Origin: Porodaedalea pini
Taxonomy: Eukaryota; Basidiomycota; Agaricomycetes; Hymenochaetales; Hymenochaetaceae
NCBI GenBank assembly: GCA_002794775.1
Contig: NBAY01000114.1
Coordinates: 1-64,000 of the forward strand
Length of the DNA: 64,000 nt
Direction: 5' to 3'
The notes beneath the pieces are model-generated. The model saw only the letters and a program-made list of their open reading frames with translations, did not search any database and was not told where the DNA came from. The translations under genes and the position numbers were made by a program. Below, piece by piece: positions 45,973-58,703 of the stretch (its first letter is position 1; every line of letters starts with the position of its first letter).

Positions 45973-48223
45973 GGCGGTTTATGGTGAGACTGCTTGAAGC
46001 TGCGCATGGAGACAAGTGGTTCAGGCTCAGAGCTGGAGCCAGAGTGGTTGACGTCATAGCCTCATTTAAAAATATTCTTTCGCAGGCGGCTTATATAAAC
46101 TTACCTTATAAGGCTTTAGAAGCGACTCTACTGTCCGATCTTACTGAGTACTCTCCCACTGCCTATGTCCCTCTCGCCTCATTTTCTCGCCCCTGCTTAC
46201 ATCTGGCGACTTAGAGAGCATATACTATGAACAGGGGAGACGAGCAAGTAGATTTCTACACGGATAAACTCGTATCCCTCGCTGTCAAAGGGTGCATCAT
46301 ATTCGGGCAACGACCTCTTGCACCTGCTCTGACTTGGCGTGTTCTGTATCTCCAACCAAACTTCTGCGAGGTCACTGAGCACGCGATGTCGGCCCTTGCT
46401 GATATCAAAGCACGCTCCGGCTCAGACACTCAGTTGTCCTTAACTATGTGGTCTCAAAAACCTTGTCAAGGAGGATCTAAGCTTGCAGTGGCATCCTCAG
46501 CGCGGGTTTCGAGTGTAAAAAAGGAGTGCCATGAGGATTGGAGTCTAGGCATCTTTCCTAATGGTAAATTACTAGTTCAAGTCATTGAGGAACGTGCTGC
46601 CGTTTGCAGTGAATCGTTTGTGCGTCGATTCCATTTTCTTACCAAAGCAGGACACTTTTGAATCTCGTCATATTTTCGATAGCATCTGGGTCCATGGTTT
46701 TCGCACTAACTCACTGCTGAAGTCCGAATATGTATTTCGGATGCATTCGGAAAGTACGGACAGCCTGTTGCGACTACGTATCTGACTCCCGCTACACGTT
46801 TTACGGAATGGACGGCTTTCCGATTTTCCACAGTACCACGGAGTTGATCAGTTATGAGAGAACCGCTAAGCAGAGCGCCTCGTTGTACTAATTGATTCTA
46901 CTTGACGCCGGGCCCCGTCACCGAGGAGTTGAAGTGCCGCTTAGCAGTTCGGATAACTTCATCAACAGGCATACAGCACTTCTCTGTCCGAAACCCTTCT
47001 AAGTCCTTGATTCTCGGCTATTTGGACGAGCGTGGTCTGCTATGGAACAATCTTCGCGCTACTGGCTGCACGTTGCCCGATCACCTTTCGCATTCAACGA
47101 CTGCCCGCGTACAGCAGAGCTTTCAAACCGAAGATCGGATGACGTACCCGATCTCGTATTCCAGATCTTGTGTAATCATTCCGAGACGGGCGGAACGGTC
47201 TTATTATCGAGTGCAACACGGAGGCGACTTCCCTTCCAAACTCATGTCCATGGCATCATTCGTAATTTGTTACTTTTTGAAGAATGTATCCTACACTCAG
47301 GAAAAGCATCCGGACATTTCCTCTGAGGAAGGTGCAAAACCTCGATGGTAAGTCGAACTGTACGTACATAGAAAAAGAGTTTGATGTTCGTAGCTTCTCA
47401 GATGAGTACTGCGACCGAAGGGCAGAAAACGATTGCAGTTTGATTCATGCGCGACGTCCTTCGCCCCGAACTCTGGGTTTTCATCAAAGATCAAGCACTA
47501 AATGGGTGATCGGAACGAAGATATCGTTGCAAGTCTTTCCAAAGGCCTCCTTGATAACGTTTTCTGGGTTCGACGTGAGAAAATGTTGAACAGCTGTTTT
47601 TTTAGCTCTCAACTCTCCGAGTCAGACACTTGAAAGCCCGATACAATCTTCTTTCCGTCTGCCCGTCCAAGCTCAGCCTCTTCGGACTGCAAATACACGT
47701 AGCCCGCGGAGAGTGTAGACCGAACGCAGACTCGGTTCTATATCCTGTGTCTGGGAAAAGCGGGCAGGGTTCCCGCTTGCAATCGCGGTCAGTAATCACC
47801 CAATCAAATTGATACGTGTCTTCCGCGCTGAACGTGGCGCAAGGCTCGAGAGAAATGAATGCCATCAAAAGTTCTGGCTTCATTTTTTGAAATTCGGCCG
47901 ATCGGATACGCTGTTAATCCTGTCATTCCGTCATTGATACAGTCCCATCATCCTCGGTGAACAGAAAAGCAAAAGGCCAACTTGCCATCATCCTCGTAGG
48001 GTTCTGTATTGGTGCAATCTTAACACGATGTTTCAATTGACTTTTTTGGTGTCCGTTGCCCTGAGCGCCATCGGTGAGAACTCCGCAGTCTTCTTAGTTT
48101 ATCAGGCCTAACGGAAAGAAATGAATTCCTTCTTCTTTCCTCAGAGCTCGGACTTGGTCATTTCGCACGATCCACCTTGGCAGAAGCTCAGATTCGCCGC
48201 CGGGAAGGACCTCTCCCCAGCGG
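45973..48223. other. Long region without a confident gene
   Basis: Several frames of 100-150 codons lie here (46227-46661, 46902-47351 on plus; 47602-47883 on minus). None has a recognised domain or convincing splice structure. It may be decayed coding DNA. Confidence 0.35.
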
Positions 48224-48230
48224 TATAAAG
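48224..48230 (+). promoter_or_regulatory. TATA box
   Basis: TATAAAG, 73 bp upstream of the ATG of the Zn2Cys6 factor. Confidence 0.6.
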
Positions 48231-48296
48231 ACGACCTGAATCAAGCTCCACCATCAGCGATATCCCTCTCCACACCTCTGCTTAGTCCTCTCTCGC

Positions 48297-49853
48297 ATGC
48301 CTTCTCAAATAGATCATAAAAGGCAGATGCCTCAAGACGATGCTCAGGAGCCTGCCGACCATCGCAAACGACGTCGCAACAGAACCACTCAGTCCTGTCT
48401 CAACTGCCATGGTTCGAAAAGAATGGTTAGTCGCTACACTCGACAACATTTGATAGGTACTGATCATTCTTTCAGTGTGATAGGTGCATTTGATTTACTC
48501 GTTGTGGATACAAACGAGATGCTCACCGAAATGCTATGGAATAGGAAACGCCCCTCTTGCAGTCGGTGTATAAAGCTTGGACTTGTATGCATCTCTTACA
48601 CCTCAGCATCTGGGCGCTTTGCGTTAACTTCGCTCTTGCTTTCCAGAGTGGCACCTGCGTGTATGAAGTTGACGATGTTAGCAGAAGGTGCGCAGATCCC
48701 TTTCCTTTATATATCCCACAGTAATATTATCTCTGCCAGGGATCCATCGCAGGATGAGACCGCTCTCCTTAAGAGCAGGATCGCAGAGCTCGAAGGATTT
48801 ATTCGCGAGTACAAGCGTAAACCACATCCACGCTGGTCTGTCGACTCCAAGAAGTGTTCCGTTTCTTCTATCTCGTCACCGCCAAGCTTCGATGCCGGAT
48901 CGGATAATGATTCTGTATCATCTCTCGACTCCGGTATGTCGATTATGCATGCCGAGTGCCCTTCTCAATCCGATAACGGCCCTCTCTCTCCGTCTGTCCA
49001 AGAAAATGGGTCCATCTTCCTTACAAGCCAGAACAGCACTACATCTCCCCCTTCTGACCCTAGTTCTTCGTCTTCTCAATCTTTTGATCTGGAACTCTCT
49101 CCCGCTCCGGCGAGGGCAGATAAAAGCAGCGCTGTGGATGTCGAATCAATCTTCGATTTCGGTAGCAGTGGATTTATGAGCGATGATAACGAGGCGCTGG
49201 AGCGTGTGTTTGCTCGTGTCATGCAACAGGAGGCGCGGGAATCTTCTCACGCCGCTCGGGAATGCCAATGCATGAAGCAATTGTCAACGCACTCCATCAT
49301 GCTCGAGCTCGCTCCACATCTGCATAGGGCGCTTGATGCTCTGCGCGCCATTCCGGAACATCATGGGCAGGTGCCCGAGTTTGGATCTCCGTGTTGCTAT
49401 TTGAGTCAACTTCAAGGCCTTAGCGAAGCCATGTCGTGCGTTCATGCCTTTGATTGCACCGCAACGTAATGAATCGCTGATAATATGCCTCACGTTTCCA
49501 GCTCTGTCGTTGAACCACCCTCAGAAACTCTTACATCGTCGCTGTCTGTTTACGCACCACAAAGCATACGCTCACCAAGCAACGTAACACAATTATTGAC
49601 GTCGTCTACGGAGGATTCGCCCCTTTCGCGCGTTCTCGCGGCTCGCAGGGCACAGCCTTTCTCGAAGAGATCTAGAGTTGTTGCCCCCACTATCGCAGTC
49701 CCAAGGAAGTCATGGCAGGGATGCGTCGTTCACACTCCTTGGGAAGCAAAAAACTCTGCGTCGAGCTCAGCCCTAGCAACCCCAGACAGTGATCAACTTA
49801 TGTCATGGGAATCATCACCTCGTGTTGAATGGCCAAGGACGATTTCACTCTGA
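48297..49853 (+). CDS. Zn(II)2Cys6 fungal transcription factor
   Basis: Six exons: 48297-48425, 48476-48483 (8 nt), 48545-48584 (40 nt), 48647-48687 (41 nt), 48740-49465 and 49502-49853. The joined frame gives the binuclear cluster CLNCHGSKRMC...CSRCIKLGLSGTC, that is CX2CX6CX6CX2CX8C, preceded by basic RKRRRNR. A heptad-like region after it (LLKSRIAELEGFIREYK) fits a dimerising coiled coil. The rest is Ser-rich and acidic, as in activation regions; no fungal-TF middle homology domain is evident, and at about 418 residues it is short for the family. Targets are unknown. The cluster is encoded across four exons, so wrong splicing would destroy DNA binding. Confidence 0.88.
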
Positions 49854-51315
49854 CTATGTGGCGTGAGTAGCCGATTCGCTGCTTGGCAGGCTCAATGACT
49901 GACGGGGGTTCTCATACTTAGCTCTAAGGAAAGACCGAACAGACAATTTACACGGAAAGCTATCAGTGTATCGAATACACTCTAGGATTCATCAATTGTA
50001 CTTTATTCAATTGACTGCCGAAATAAGAACTGTAATACGAGATGCTTCGGTGGTAATAGACGTTCCGCCGTGAGACTAGCGACAGATTCGATCGCATGGG
50101 ACTCTAAGCACAACTGCACGCGTCGTACTCTGTTTAAATTGATCTGCAAGACCACCTAGCTGGGCAGTTTGCACTGTTCGAAACGATTGTCCTTCCAAAG
50201 TTCCTATCTTGTCAAAACCACGCTCTCTAATTCAAGTTATTGCCCACCACAGCATCAGGAAGCAGAACATGTGATCTGAACTCGTTCGTCCTATACAGTG
50301 CATATTTTAGCGGGATCTGAAGATTAAGGTGTCAGAATGGATTGTCTCGCAACCTTTTATGTGAGCAAGAGGGCGCGGAGGCATACTAAGGGCAGGTACT
50401 AGCGTGTCTCACGTCATTTACCCGTGAGTCAAAGGGCTACAAGTCTAAGCCGAAGGGAGCTCAATTCAACTAACTCTAAAGATAGTAAGAAGATGAGCAT
50501 ACTGGCGAAGACTACCTTGAGAAAATCAAGGCTGGCGTCGATCTGCGAGCTTCTAAGTGGACAGAAGACATGAAACACGAAGCACAAATAGAGCATGCCA
50601 CGCCAAGATCTAATCGTATGATATAGTTCTGAGAGTACATATTCCCAACAACCGCCACCATGAGAAGGCCATTTAGAAGTACAGACGTAGGAACACACTT
50701 TCGATCTGATGTTAAGCATGAATTGACTGAGAAAGTGACCAATCGAGGCGTGGGCGGACTCACAGGTTATTAATAGCATTACCATATTCTCGACTTTTAC
50801 AAGACGTTTCGAGCTTTCCTGGTCGCAGGGAAGTCGAGAAGGGCTCAATCTTATCAGACAAGGTGCAGAACTGTTATCTTCGACTGAAGGCAGAACCGTG
50901 AGGAGACTCGCACCCTCGCAAAGAAGCATACCTTGTCGTGCGACCTGTTCTCCGCGGTTCGCTTCATGCGCAGCTCCATCTTCCCTTAGTTTTGGGAGTG
51001 CAGGCATTAGATCTTAGCATTAGAGTTTCAGATAATGAAAGAGAAATTAGCAGTGCACGTGCTTGAGGTACGACAATGGGAGAAAAACAAGCATGAGAAA
51101 GCATGAAGGCCAATAGTAGGCAGGACAGCAAAGCAATCGATATCAATAGAGCAAAGAACGTGTAAAGAAGAGACCAAACAAAATGTATATCAGAAAAGAA
51201 AGAGAAATATAGAGCTGTGAGTGAAGGTGGAGGATGGAAATAGTATGCAATGGAACTCTAAGATTTTCTGGTCTATTACACAAGCCAGCACTATGGTCGA
51301 ACGAGTGGATGTGTT
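49854..51315. other. Intergenic, no confident gene
   Basis: A 192-codon minus-strand frame (51007-50429) has one hydrophobic end but no domain and poor coding texture. Nothing else is seen. Confidence 0.4.
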
Positions 51316-52482
51316 TCATTTGAAAGTCCTCCGAATCTCTTGTTGGTAGCGCGGTGACTCGTCCAAGTGAGAGAAAAGACGATCTGGATTGCGTAGAGTG
51401 ATATTGCAATTGAGCGTGCCGAGTGGCCTTCTTGGCACTGCTGAAGATTCAGATCCAGATGCTAGAGATCCTGAGATGGCGCATTCTGGAAAGGGAGTTG
51501 TGCCGAAGGAATGAATAGCCATCACTTTCTTGACATCAAAGCACTTTCCACCAGCCTCAAACATCGAGAAAGAACAATCTGTCTTCAAGTCAAGCGGAGC
51601 CCAAATTGCACTGTCGAGAGTCCGAGTAGATGCAATCGCCTCTGCAGCTGTCGAAGTCAACATCGAAGATGTCTTCAGGATGGATCGTAACGGGGGCTGA
51701 GAGCGGTGTTTGCGCCACTTTGCCTTTCGTTCTACTGGGGCCACTTGCGTCCCTCTGGCTTCGGGAGCACCCATATTGTCAGCTGCTTCCTTCGTGTCGA
51801 CAGTGCCTGACGCCACCAGCTCGACTGCGCGAGAAGAAGAAGGGCCATGTGGGTCAAGCTCGGAGGTGTCAGCCTGCGCGGGCGGTTGCGCCATGTTCGA
51901 AGAGGATGTATTGTGAAGCGAGAGTAGGCCGTCAATCTCGGCCAGAATATTCTCCTGTATCTCCCTTTCCATTTTCTCTACCTCATTCAACTCATCGATT
52001 GCGGCCTCATTCCGTGATTCCCTCTTCCCAGCACAGCACTTGAAGTCCCAGCTCGCATCCGCGTCAGCATCCTTGTCGAACATGACCTCTTCTGGCATTG
52101 CAGCGTCCTTGGGCCCCATCGGCATGAACAGCACTGGCGATAGAGGTGCGTATGGAAGAGACAGGGTGGATGACCTGGCACGTGAATAGGTTGAGACTTC
52201 GCTGGAGGGCATATCGAGTGAGTAAGAAGAGAGAGGCGAGCGAGGTTCGGAAGGCGAGAGCTCGTTGAAAACAAGATAAGGAGCTGAAGCTTTGCGGATA
52301 ATATCGCGTGGTAACTTCAGCCTAGCAGGAATAATTCGCCTCTCACGTAGGGATACTTCGCGGGAAAGGCGCAGGGGCTTGAGGCCAGATGGAGTCTGCT
52401 TTGACTTCCCGCAGAGTGCATCGTAAGCGTCAGAGGTGCAGTGGACGAGAGACGCGAAGAACGACCGGGGCCTATCAGGCAT
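51316..52482 (-). CDS. Hypothetical intronless protein, 388 residues
   Basis: A single open frame from ATG at 52480-52482 to a stop at 51316-51318. The protein is hydrophilic and Ser/Pro-rich, with a basic N-terminal third, an acidic stretch near residues 145-155 (DKDADADASWDF), a short helix-forming stretch near 170-195 (ELNEVEKMEREIQENILAEI), and a basic RKAKWRKHRSQPPLRSILK near 265-285. No signal peptide, membrane segment or catalytic motif is visible. Clean length and codon texture support a real gene; the family was not recognised. Confidence 0.6.
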   Translation of the reverse strand: MPDRPRSFFASLVHCTSDAYDALCGKSKQTPSGLKPLRLSREVSLRERRIIPARLKLPRDIIRKASAPYLVFNELSPSEPRSPLSSYSLDMPSSEVSTYSRARSSTLSLPYAPLSPVLFMPMGPKDAAMPEEVMFDKDADADASWDFKCCAGKRESRNEAAIDELNEVEKMEREIQENILAEIDGLLSLHNTSSSNMAQPPAQADTSELDPHGPSSSRAVELVASGTVDTKEAADNMGAPEARGTQVAPVERKAKWRKHRSQPPLRSILKTSSMLTSTAAEAIASTRTLDSAIWAPLDLKTDCSFSMFEAGGKCFDVKKVMAIHSFGTTPFPECAISGSLASGSESSAVPRRPLGTLNCNITLRNPDRLFSHLDESPRYQQEIRRTFK

Positions 52483-53444
52483 GCCTGAGTCGGGAGAGGA
52501 TAGGTATAGAGAGGAAGTCTTTTGAGAGATATTAGGGCATAGTCGTCATCCGTGCGTCAGGCAGAGAGCACTGGGCAAACATCTCTGTTTCAGACTGAAA
52601 ACATAACGACTTTTAGTCTGGGCCGAAAGTAATTTCAGGCTAACAGAGAACGTAGAGTGTACCATACCATTTCGAATAAAGTACCTCCTCGCTGAAAAAT
52701 GTTTGTTTGGGATGAACGGTGCTGGAGGTTGACCAAGAACCCAATTACTGTTGCTGGACGGATTGCGTTCAGTGGCGTCTCGCGCATTACTTCGCAAAGG
52801 TTTAACTCTGAGAAATGGGTCTTTGATTATCACCAGGATTCCTTCGGATGGCAGACATGGACTGTGAGACCACAGTTTTGCGGATGGGATCAAGCATGCG
52901 GAGTTGAGTCGAGTTCTTGTAAGTAAAATTTGATTTTCCCACGATTACAAGTGTTCATCGACTTTCGTTGATCATATCGAGTCAAGCCTTGAGAAGCTTC
53001 AGTCTGCGAGTCGACACCATTCGTCTCAACTTTCTCGAAACCGTCGCCAGATACCTATCATGACATAGCGTGCAAGCTTTATCCAGAGAAGATGTAGCAA
53101 TGATGCTCGTCGTCTTCTCAAGGGGCGAAAGCGAGAAGAAGTCAACCGACAGGATCTCATTTTATAGTAAGTTTATACTCTCCTTCATATGAGCCAATGT
53201 CGGGTTCGATCAGACTGTTTGACCTCAAGGTCTGCGATTCTATTGCATAACGAGACATGACTAGCGCGTCATATCATACTCTCGAACACTCAGAGCTCAG
53301 TTGCGTATTTAAATCACAACAAGTCCTTCTTGCCACGCCGAGATCACCTTGGTCGAGCTTCCTCACTGATATAAACCCGCTCGTAAGCTCAACTTCCTTC
53401 AGCTTCTCGGGTTGTGCATTCGATTCCCCTCCCTGTGTTCCACG
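52483..53444. other. Intergenic, no confident gene
   Basis: Upstream region of two divergent genes. A plus-strand frame at 52699-52926 is aromatic-rich (FGWQTW) but short and isolated. Confidence 0.35.
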
Positions 53445-54089
53445 ATGACCAACGCTTTGGAGGAATCCTTTGAATGCAAGTTCTTTCTTCGACCAAGCAA
53501 TTGTTTTCTCACTCATTTAGTAGCTTGTAAGAATGAAAGAGACTCGATTGGCAACGCCATGACCCAGCAGCCTGCTATCCATGATATGGATCATTGTAGT
53601 ATCAATATCGCTTCAGAGAGTGAGTTCGCACCGGTCTGCTATTATCTTTCTATTGAATGGGCTTCAGGAAACCTAGCGCCCAACCAGGACGGTATGGATG
53701 GATCACCACAGGAGTAAATGCGCCGCCATCGTCCGAGATATGGAATGATGGCAAGCCAAGCTTCTTTCTGCGGAACAAACAGACACATTTGATTATTACG
53801 CAGACACAAATCCATGCTATGGTGTCGCTAATGACTGCTACGTGTTGAGCGAGCCCAGTATCAGCGTCCCAGCTCGCGAAGCCGGCTTGAATGGTGAGTA
53901 TATCAGCTCATGAGTCAGAGAAATAGACAAAGAGGCCGAACTATTTCCGGCTCGTAACTAGATATACTCGAGTGCCTCGTTAGAATTGAAATAAGGATGA
54001 AAGAAGCTGCAGAAGGGAAGACGGAGCCCACGGAACAAGAAAAGGATCGCCGAGTCAGGATGGAAAAAAACCACAGAACCAGAGCATAG
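53445..54089 (+). CDS. Unrecognised small protein, five predicted exons
   Basis: I predict exons 53445-53475, 53521-53619, 53668-53691, 53756-53893 and 53962-54089, which join to 139 codons plus a stop without interruption. The longest exon reads well as coding (TDTFDYYADTNPCYGVANDCYV). The C-terminus is strongly charged (KEAAEGKTEPTEQEKDRR). The first intron would use a GC donor (T|GCAAGT). There is no signal peptide, membrane span or known motif. The exact start and the first intron are uncertain. Confidence 0.4.
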
Positions 54090-54916
54090 ATGTACATAAC
54101 AATGGTATGTTCTCCTTTTTCGCTATACCCGTACCGATCTGAATTGCGCTTCTCGAACACCAATTCTGTCTTTATGGCAGGGCTTGGAGCGAGTCTTGTT
54201 TCCTTTGCGCGCGATAACTTGGACAGTCTTAGCAACACTCGATGTAGTGACTTCGCGTACTTCGATCGCGCTATCATTCTATTTCTGCTCTCGATCCTTT
54301 CTGCCATCGGTGCAACACTCGCTGCTTTGGGGGAAAGTGAAAGCCACACGGCAAGCGCGGGTCCATTGCTTTCAATTATACTACATGTATATATTCTCCG
54401 CCGTAACGAGTGGGTGTTTGGAACACCCGAGTCAGATGACAGGTCTATCATTCGTGTCAGCGTTTCAAAGATATATAATTTTAGGCACTTCAGCTACTTC
54501 TCGTGGGCATCATTCACTGCTGCTTGTGCATCTTCTCCAATGTCTTGTTTCGCGTCTTTCTCTACGCCTTCTTCATCCCGAGTATACTCGTTTATCACCA
54601 AGATCTTTTCATAGCGATACACTACCCGTATATAATTTATCACGCCTACATGAACAGGCACTAATAGTACGCAACTGACTTAGTTCCGCCTTACCAACCC
54701 GCTAATTGGAAGACAATTCATTTTTTCTCGGTTGATCAGGAGTGAAATTCACGAACAGTGCAAACATAGGTGAAACAGACAACAGGACAATCCGGATGTG
54801 TAAAGGAGGTTGAGTTAGAGATGCCGAGGATTAGGGGACAGGTGATGAGAGTGTAAGACGGTAGAGTACGAGCGGAAGCAAGAGATGATGAGCAACCCAA
54901 CCCACTGCTCGGACCC
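54090..54916. other. Intergenic with overlapping frames, unresolved
   Basis: Frames of about 175 codons occur on both strands (54090-54614 plus; 54451-53915 minus). The plus frame has a hydrophobic stretch (IILFLLSILSAIGATLAAL). Neither shows a domain, so I do not call either one. Confidence 0.3.
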
Positions 54917-57474
54917 TCACTGCTTGAGCGTTCCAATGACCGCATCTGGAGCGTACCGAGGAATAACCTGCAAGCAAACTATCAACACATATCCATAGGA
55001 GACAGAATAGCATCACCAACGCACCTTCGGGTCATGCAACATGTTAAACTCCTCCGTCGCATCTCGTCCAGCATACAGTAGGATCGCTTTCTCCCCGCCG
55101 GGATGTTCGGGTAGGAACTTCGTCACGTCCAACACCTGTCCATTGACGATCACCCAGCAGTCGCCCTTCTTATTGTGTGCCGCAACGTCTGCGACGGTGT
55201 AGGATCCGCTTGCACTCTTCTCTTCGACCTTCTCTTCCTTCTTCGACTGCGACGCAGATGGGTTGGAGGAGCTGTCGGGCACTGGCTCGGAGGATGATGT
55301 GGATGACGCGGCCGACGAGGAGGTCGTAGGAACCGGTGCGGAGGGAGTAGAGGTAGATGAGGAGCTGGAGCTGGAGCCGGAGCCAGCCCACGAGAAGGTC
55401 AAATCGACCTTATTCTGCTCGGGGCTGATCGTAATCGTTGTAGACAGCGGCGCGCCAAGGTGACCCGCGACCGCCCCGAGACGGCCCTTCGCCTTCTCCG
55501 CCGCGCCCGCTCCGTTCTGCAAGAGATACGCCGCCGCGCTGTCAGCTGATACACGTCCAAACACCACGCATCCCAGCAATGAGCTCCCGCCGAGTCTGTT
55601 TGCGCCGTGCACGCCGCCTGCGACTTCGCCAGCTGCGAACAAGCCGGGAATAGGCGCATGCTCGCCGCCTGTCAGCACGCGCGACTCAGAGTCGATCTCG
55701 AGGCCACCCATCGTGTAATGTAGCACCGGTGTCATGATCGCGACGTTGAAGTTGTCGTCCATCTTCCAGTCTGAGTGTTGAAAGAACTTCTTTCCGAAGG
55801 GGTCTTTCTGTGCCTTGGCAGCGGCGCTGTAGTCAGCGAATGTCTTAGCGAGCGTCGACTCGGGAATGCCCATCTCCTTCGCGAGCGCCGCACCCGACTC
55901 AAAGTGCTTCATCAACCCACGCCCAACGTAGTGCTTGCAATGCCACTCGATCTCCTTTGACGCGCTGCCGTTCAGGATGAGGCGAATCGGATACTGTGTA
56001 CTGATGAGTAAAGGCGAAAAACAGGGAACGAATGTGACATACCTTCCCGTTCTCCCAAATCTTGCCCGTGACGTAATCGCGAGTCTGTAACTCGTCGACG
56101 AAGCGCTTCCCTTCGTTGTCGAGAAGTAATCCACCAACACCGCGTAGTGCCTCAGCAGCGAGGAACTTGACCTTCGCATCAGGGTCATTCGGGTCGACGA
56201 GGCCCGTAGGGTGCACCTGCACCTTCTCGAGGTCAATACCAGCCGCGCCGACCGCCATCGCGAGCTTCTGTCCATCGCCTGTGCAGTGCTCGCCGTTTGT
56301 CGTCGGAAGATCCCATAGCTCCGGTCTGTACTTCTTCAGTAGCGAATCGCTCGTGAAGTCTGCCGCATAGCCGCCAGTCGCGAGGATAACGGGACCGTGC
56401 GCTTCCTCCTTCTTTCCATCGACCTCATATTCAACGCCGATGACACTCCCGGTCTCGTCCTTTAGCAGCCGCGTCACCTTAGCCTTCTTGCGAATCTGGA
56501 CACGCTCGGGTATACTCTGTGCGAGATCTTCAAGACGCTCCATTTGTGCGTAAGTGATGACCATCCCCGGGAACTGCGCACCGCCGCGGTGCGTACGCGG
56601 CTGGCTATGTCCGCCGAGGCGCGCAACTTTGCTGAGATCGAGTCCAAACTTGTCTTGCAACCAGTTGACGGCATCGGCTGAACGGCCAGTGAGAACGCGG
56701 ATGAGCTCGTCTCGCGCCAAGTCCTTCGCGGACTTCTTTGTGTCGTCGAAGAATAGCTTGGCGCTGTCTTGGATCCCGGCATCCTGCTGCGAGGCTGTAC
56801 CCGCACCGTTGATTCCGGAAGTTGCCTTGGTGGAGTTTCCGCCCATAAAACTGAAAAGAGTGGTCAACGTCGTGATGTGAGACAGTGCGAAAAGTAGAAG
56901 TAGAAAGTGGATGAGATGCCAATGCGAATGTTCATAAGCGCGTGAGTGCCGACAAATATTACACACACGACGGTGCCGACTCATGTAGAGCAGCATACCG
57001 CCCGCCGTCATGTCCGGCTGAGCCAAAGCTGAGGGCAGAAACGAGTATCTGAATCGTCAGACGACGTAAACTCGATCGAAGGCGAATTCGGTCATCGTCG
57101 AACATGTAGACATCGTCTTCGGCATGACGAGCACGTGGAAGTTAAGTGAGTTCGTCATCGGAGGGCCGTCGGCATTCGAGGCAAGAATACGATGGTGATT
57201 TGTAATTCGCTAGGCAAACGACGTCGTCCAACGACACGACTGTTTCCAGCCAAATCCGCCAGGTATGTCATGCCCAGCCATGAAGGCTGGTGCAATGCAT
57301 GCAACAGGAGAGAAATGAAAGAGGAAGGAAGAGGAAGGACGGAAGGAAGAGACCAAACATAAGAGACACTCACGGCTGTTTGTCGAGCAAGAGGACGTTC
57401 GCACCACGCTCAAGGAGAGTGTGTGCCGCCGAGAGACCAGCGAGACCACCGCCGACGACGATAACTTGAGCCAT
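54917..57474 (-). CDS. FAD-dependent fumarate reductase with C-terminal cytochrome b5 domain
   Basis: Four exons: 57474-57374, 56850-56043, 55993-55025 and 54967-54917. The N-terminus is an FAD-binding Rossmann motif ([14 protein letters not shown]), followed by [13 protein letters not shown] of the fumarate reductase/succinate dehydrogenase flavoprotein family, substrate-loop sequence [15 protein letters not shown], and a C-terminal FAD contact in [18 protein letters not shown] Ser/Glu/Lys-rich linker (near residues 480-530) joins a cytochrome b5 domain with the heme motif HPGG and a second His in LHDP. Known as Osm1-like soluble fumarate reductase, which reoxidises FADH2 under low oxygen; the fused b5 may deliver electrons. 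No targeting peptide is evident, suggesting a cytosolic form. Splicing is canonical and the gene looks intact. Confidence 0.92.
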
Positions 57475-58703
57475 TTTTACGATTGCGATGAGGTGGTAGA
57501 TGAGGAGGAGGAGGAGGAACCTGGGAGAGATGCTATTTAAGAACAACAAGAAAGCCGCGGCCGGCGCGAGGAGGTAATCACGAGACTCGTTGAAGACCGG
57601 GATACCGCTTTCATGTGATATTCCAGCTCGGTCACGTCTCTAGCAAATCATACTCAATCCTTTACGCCATGCAGTAATTGGACTTTTTTTTTCTGATGCC
57701 CTAGTTACTCGAGTTGAACTAGTACTCTTCACAAAAATACCACAGTACTAGTTCTTTGTAAAAAGTGTCTCGTTCCTCAAACTAACCTGAGTCGACATCA
57801 TTAATAATAATGTTGCAAGCTCCGGAGCTCAACGCAGTGCAGTGCGGTGCTCTTTCCCAACAACTCCTGTCTAGATCTGATCAAGTTCCGGTCAAGACAC
57901 TCCCTCAACTTCATCCTCTCTTTGCTCCATGACGACTGCAATCGCACGTGAAATGAGTGTGAGCACTGGTTTCGCCGATGCTCAGGGATGACTCACGAAA
58001 TCGGCAATATTAATGACGCAGTCTCATTGAAGTTCGCAGTATCCATAGTATCTTTGCTTACCTACAATGGCTGTAATTCTATCATTGTAAACATTCGAGC
58101 TTCGCAATAAGACATGCTAATGACTCTACATCTTCAGGTTTCAGCTGCGACAATGAGCCTCTGCAACCGGACATCAGCTAACCTCTTTCCGAAGGCACGA
58201 AGACTGGTGTCCTGAAAGCCCATTGTAAAACATACTAGGTAGTTACAGCAAACTCTTTCCACTTGAACCATTGCACCATCTCGTTGTCTCCGTTTAGCTA
58301 GACAAGAGGTTCAAGAGTTGTTGCAAACGTGTACCTGATGGTTCTATGCCTCATATTAATCCCTATTTGCTCGACGCCTCGTCTAATCTTGTCACCAAAG
58401 AAAAAGACGGCACTTCAATTTAGACATATCCGTAAGCGCAAAGCACAAGCTCATGTCAAAGTTTTGATTTCAGTGCTGCATGCAGCAAAGTCTAGTACAC
58501 GGCAAGCACAATTTCCTGATCAATCGCCACAAACTATTGCAGAAGAGCAATAATGTATGTTTGCTCTAGTCAACATATATGGCAGCTTTGTGTTATTCCT
58601 GATCCATGCGTCCTGTAAGTTAGCAAACTGGACAAGAAGTTATAAAAGAGTCGTTCGAAAAAGCATGCATTCCACAACCTCAAACGTATCATCTTAGAAA
58701 GAG
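57475..58703. other. Intergenic, no gene seen
   Basis: Promoter side of the fumarate reductase gene, then AT-rich sequence. No supported frame; a 74-codon frame at 58329 is isolated. Confidence 0.45.

Noticed and set aside
46227..47883. Frames of 90-150 codons on both strands
   Set aside because: No domain, no good splice sites and no coding texture; reported only as an unassigned stretch.
53915..54451. 178-codon minus-strand frame
   Set aside because: It overlaps the better-supported plus-strand exons at 53962-54089 and has no domain.
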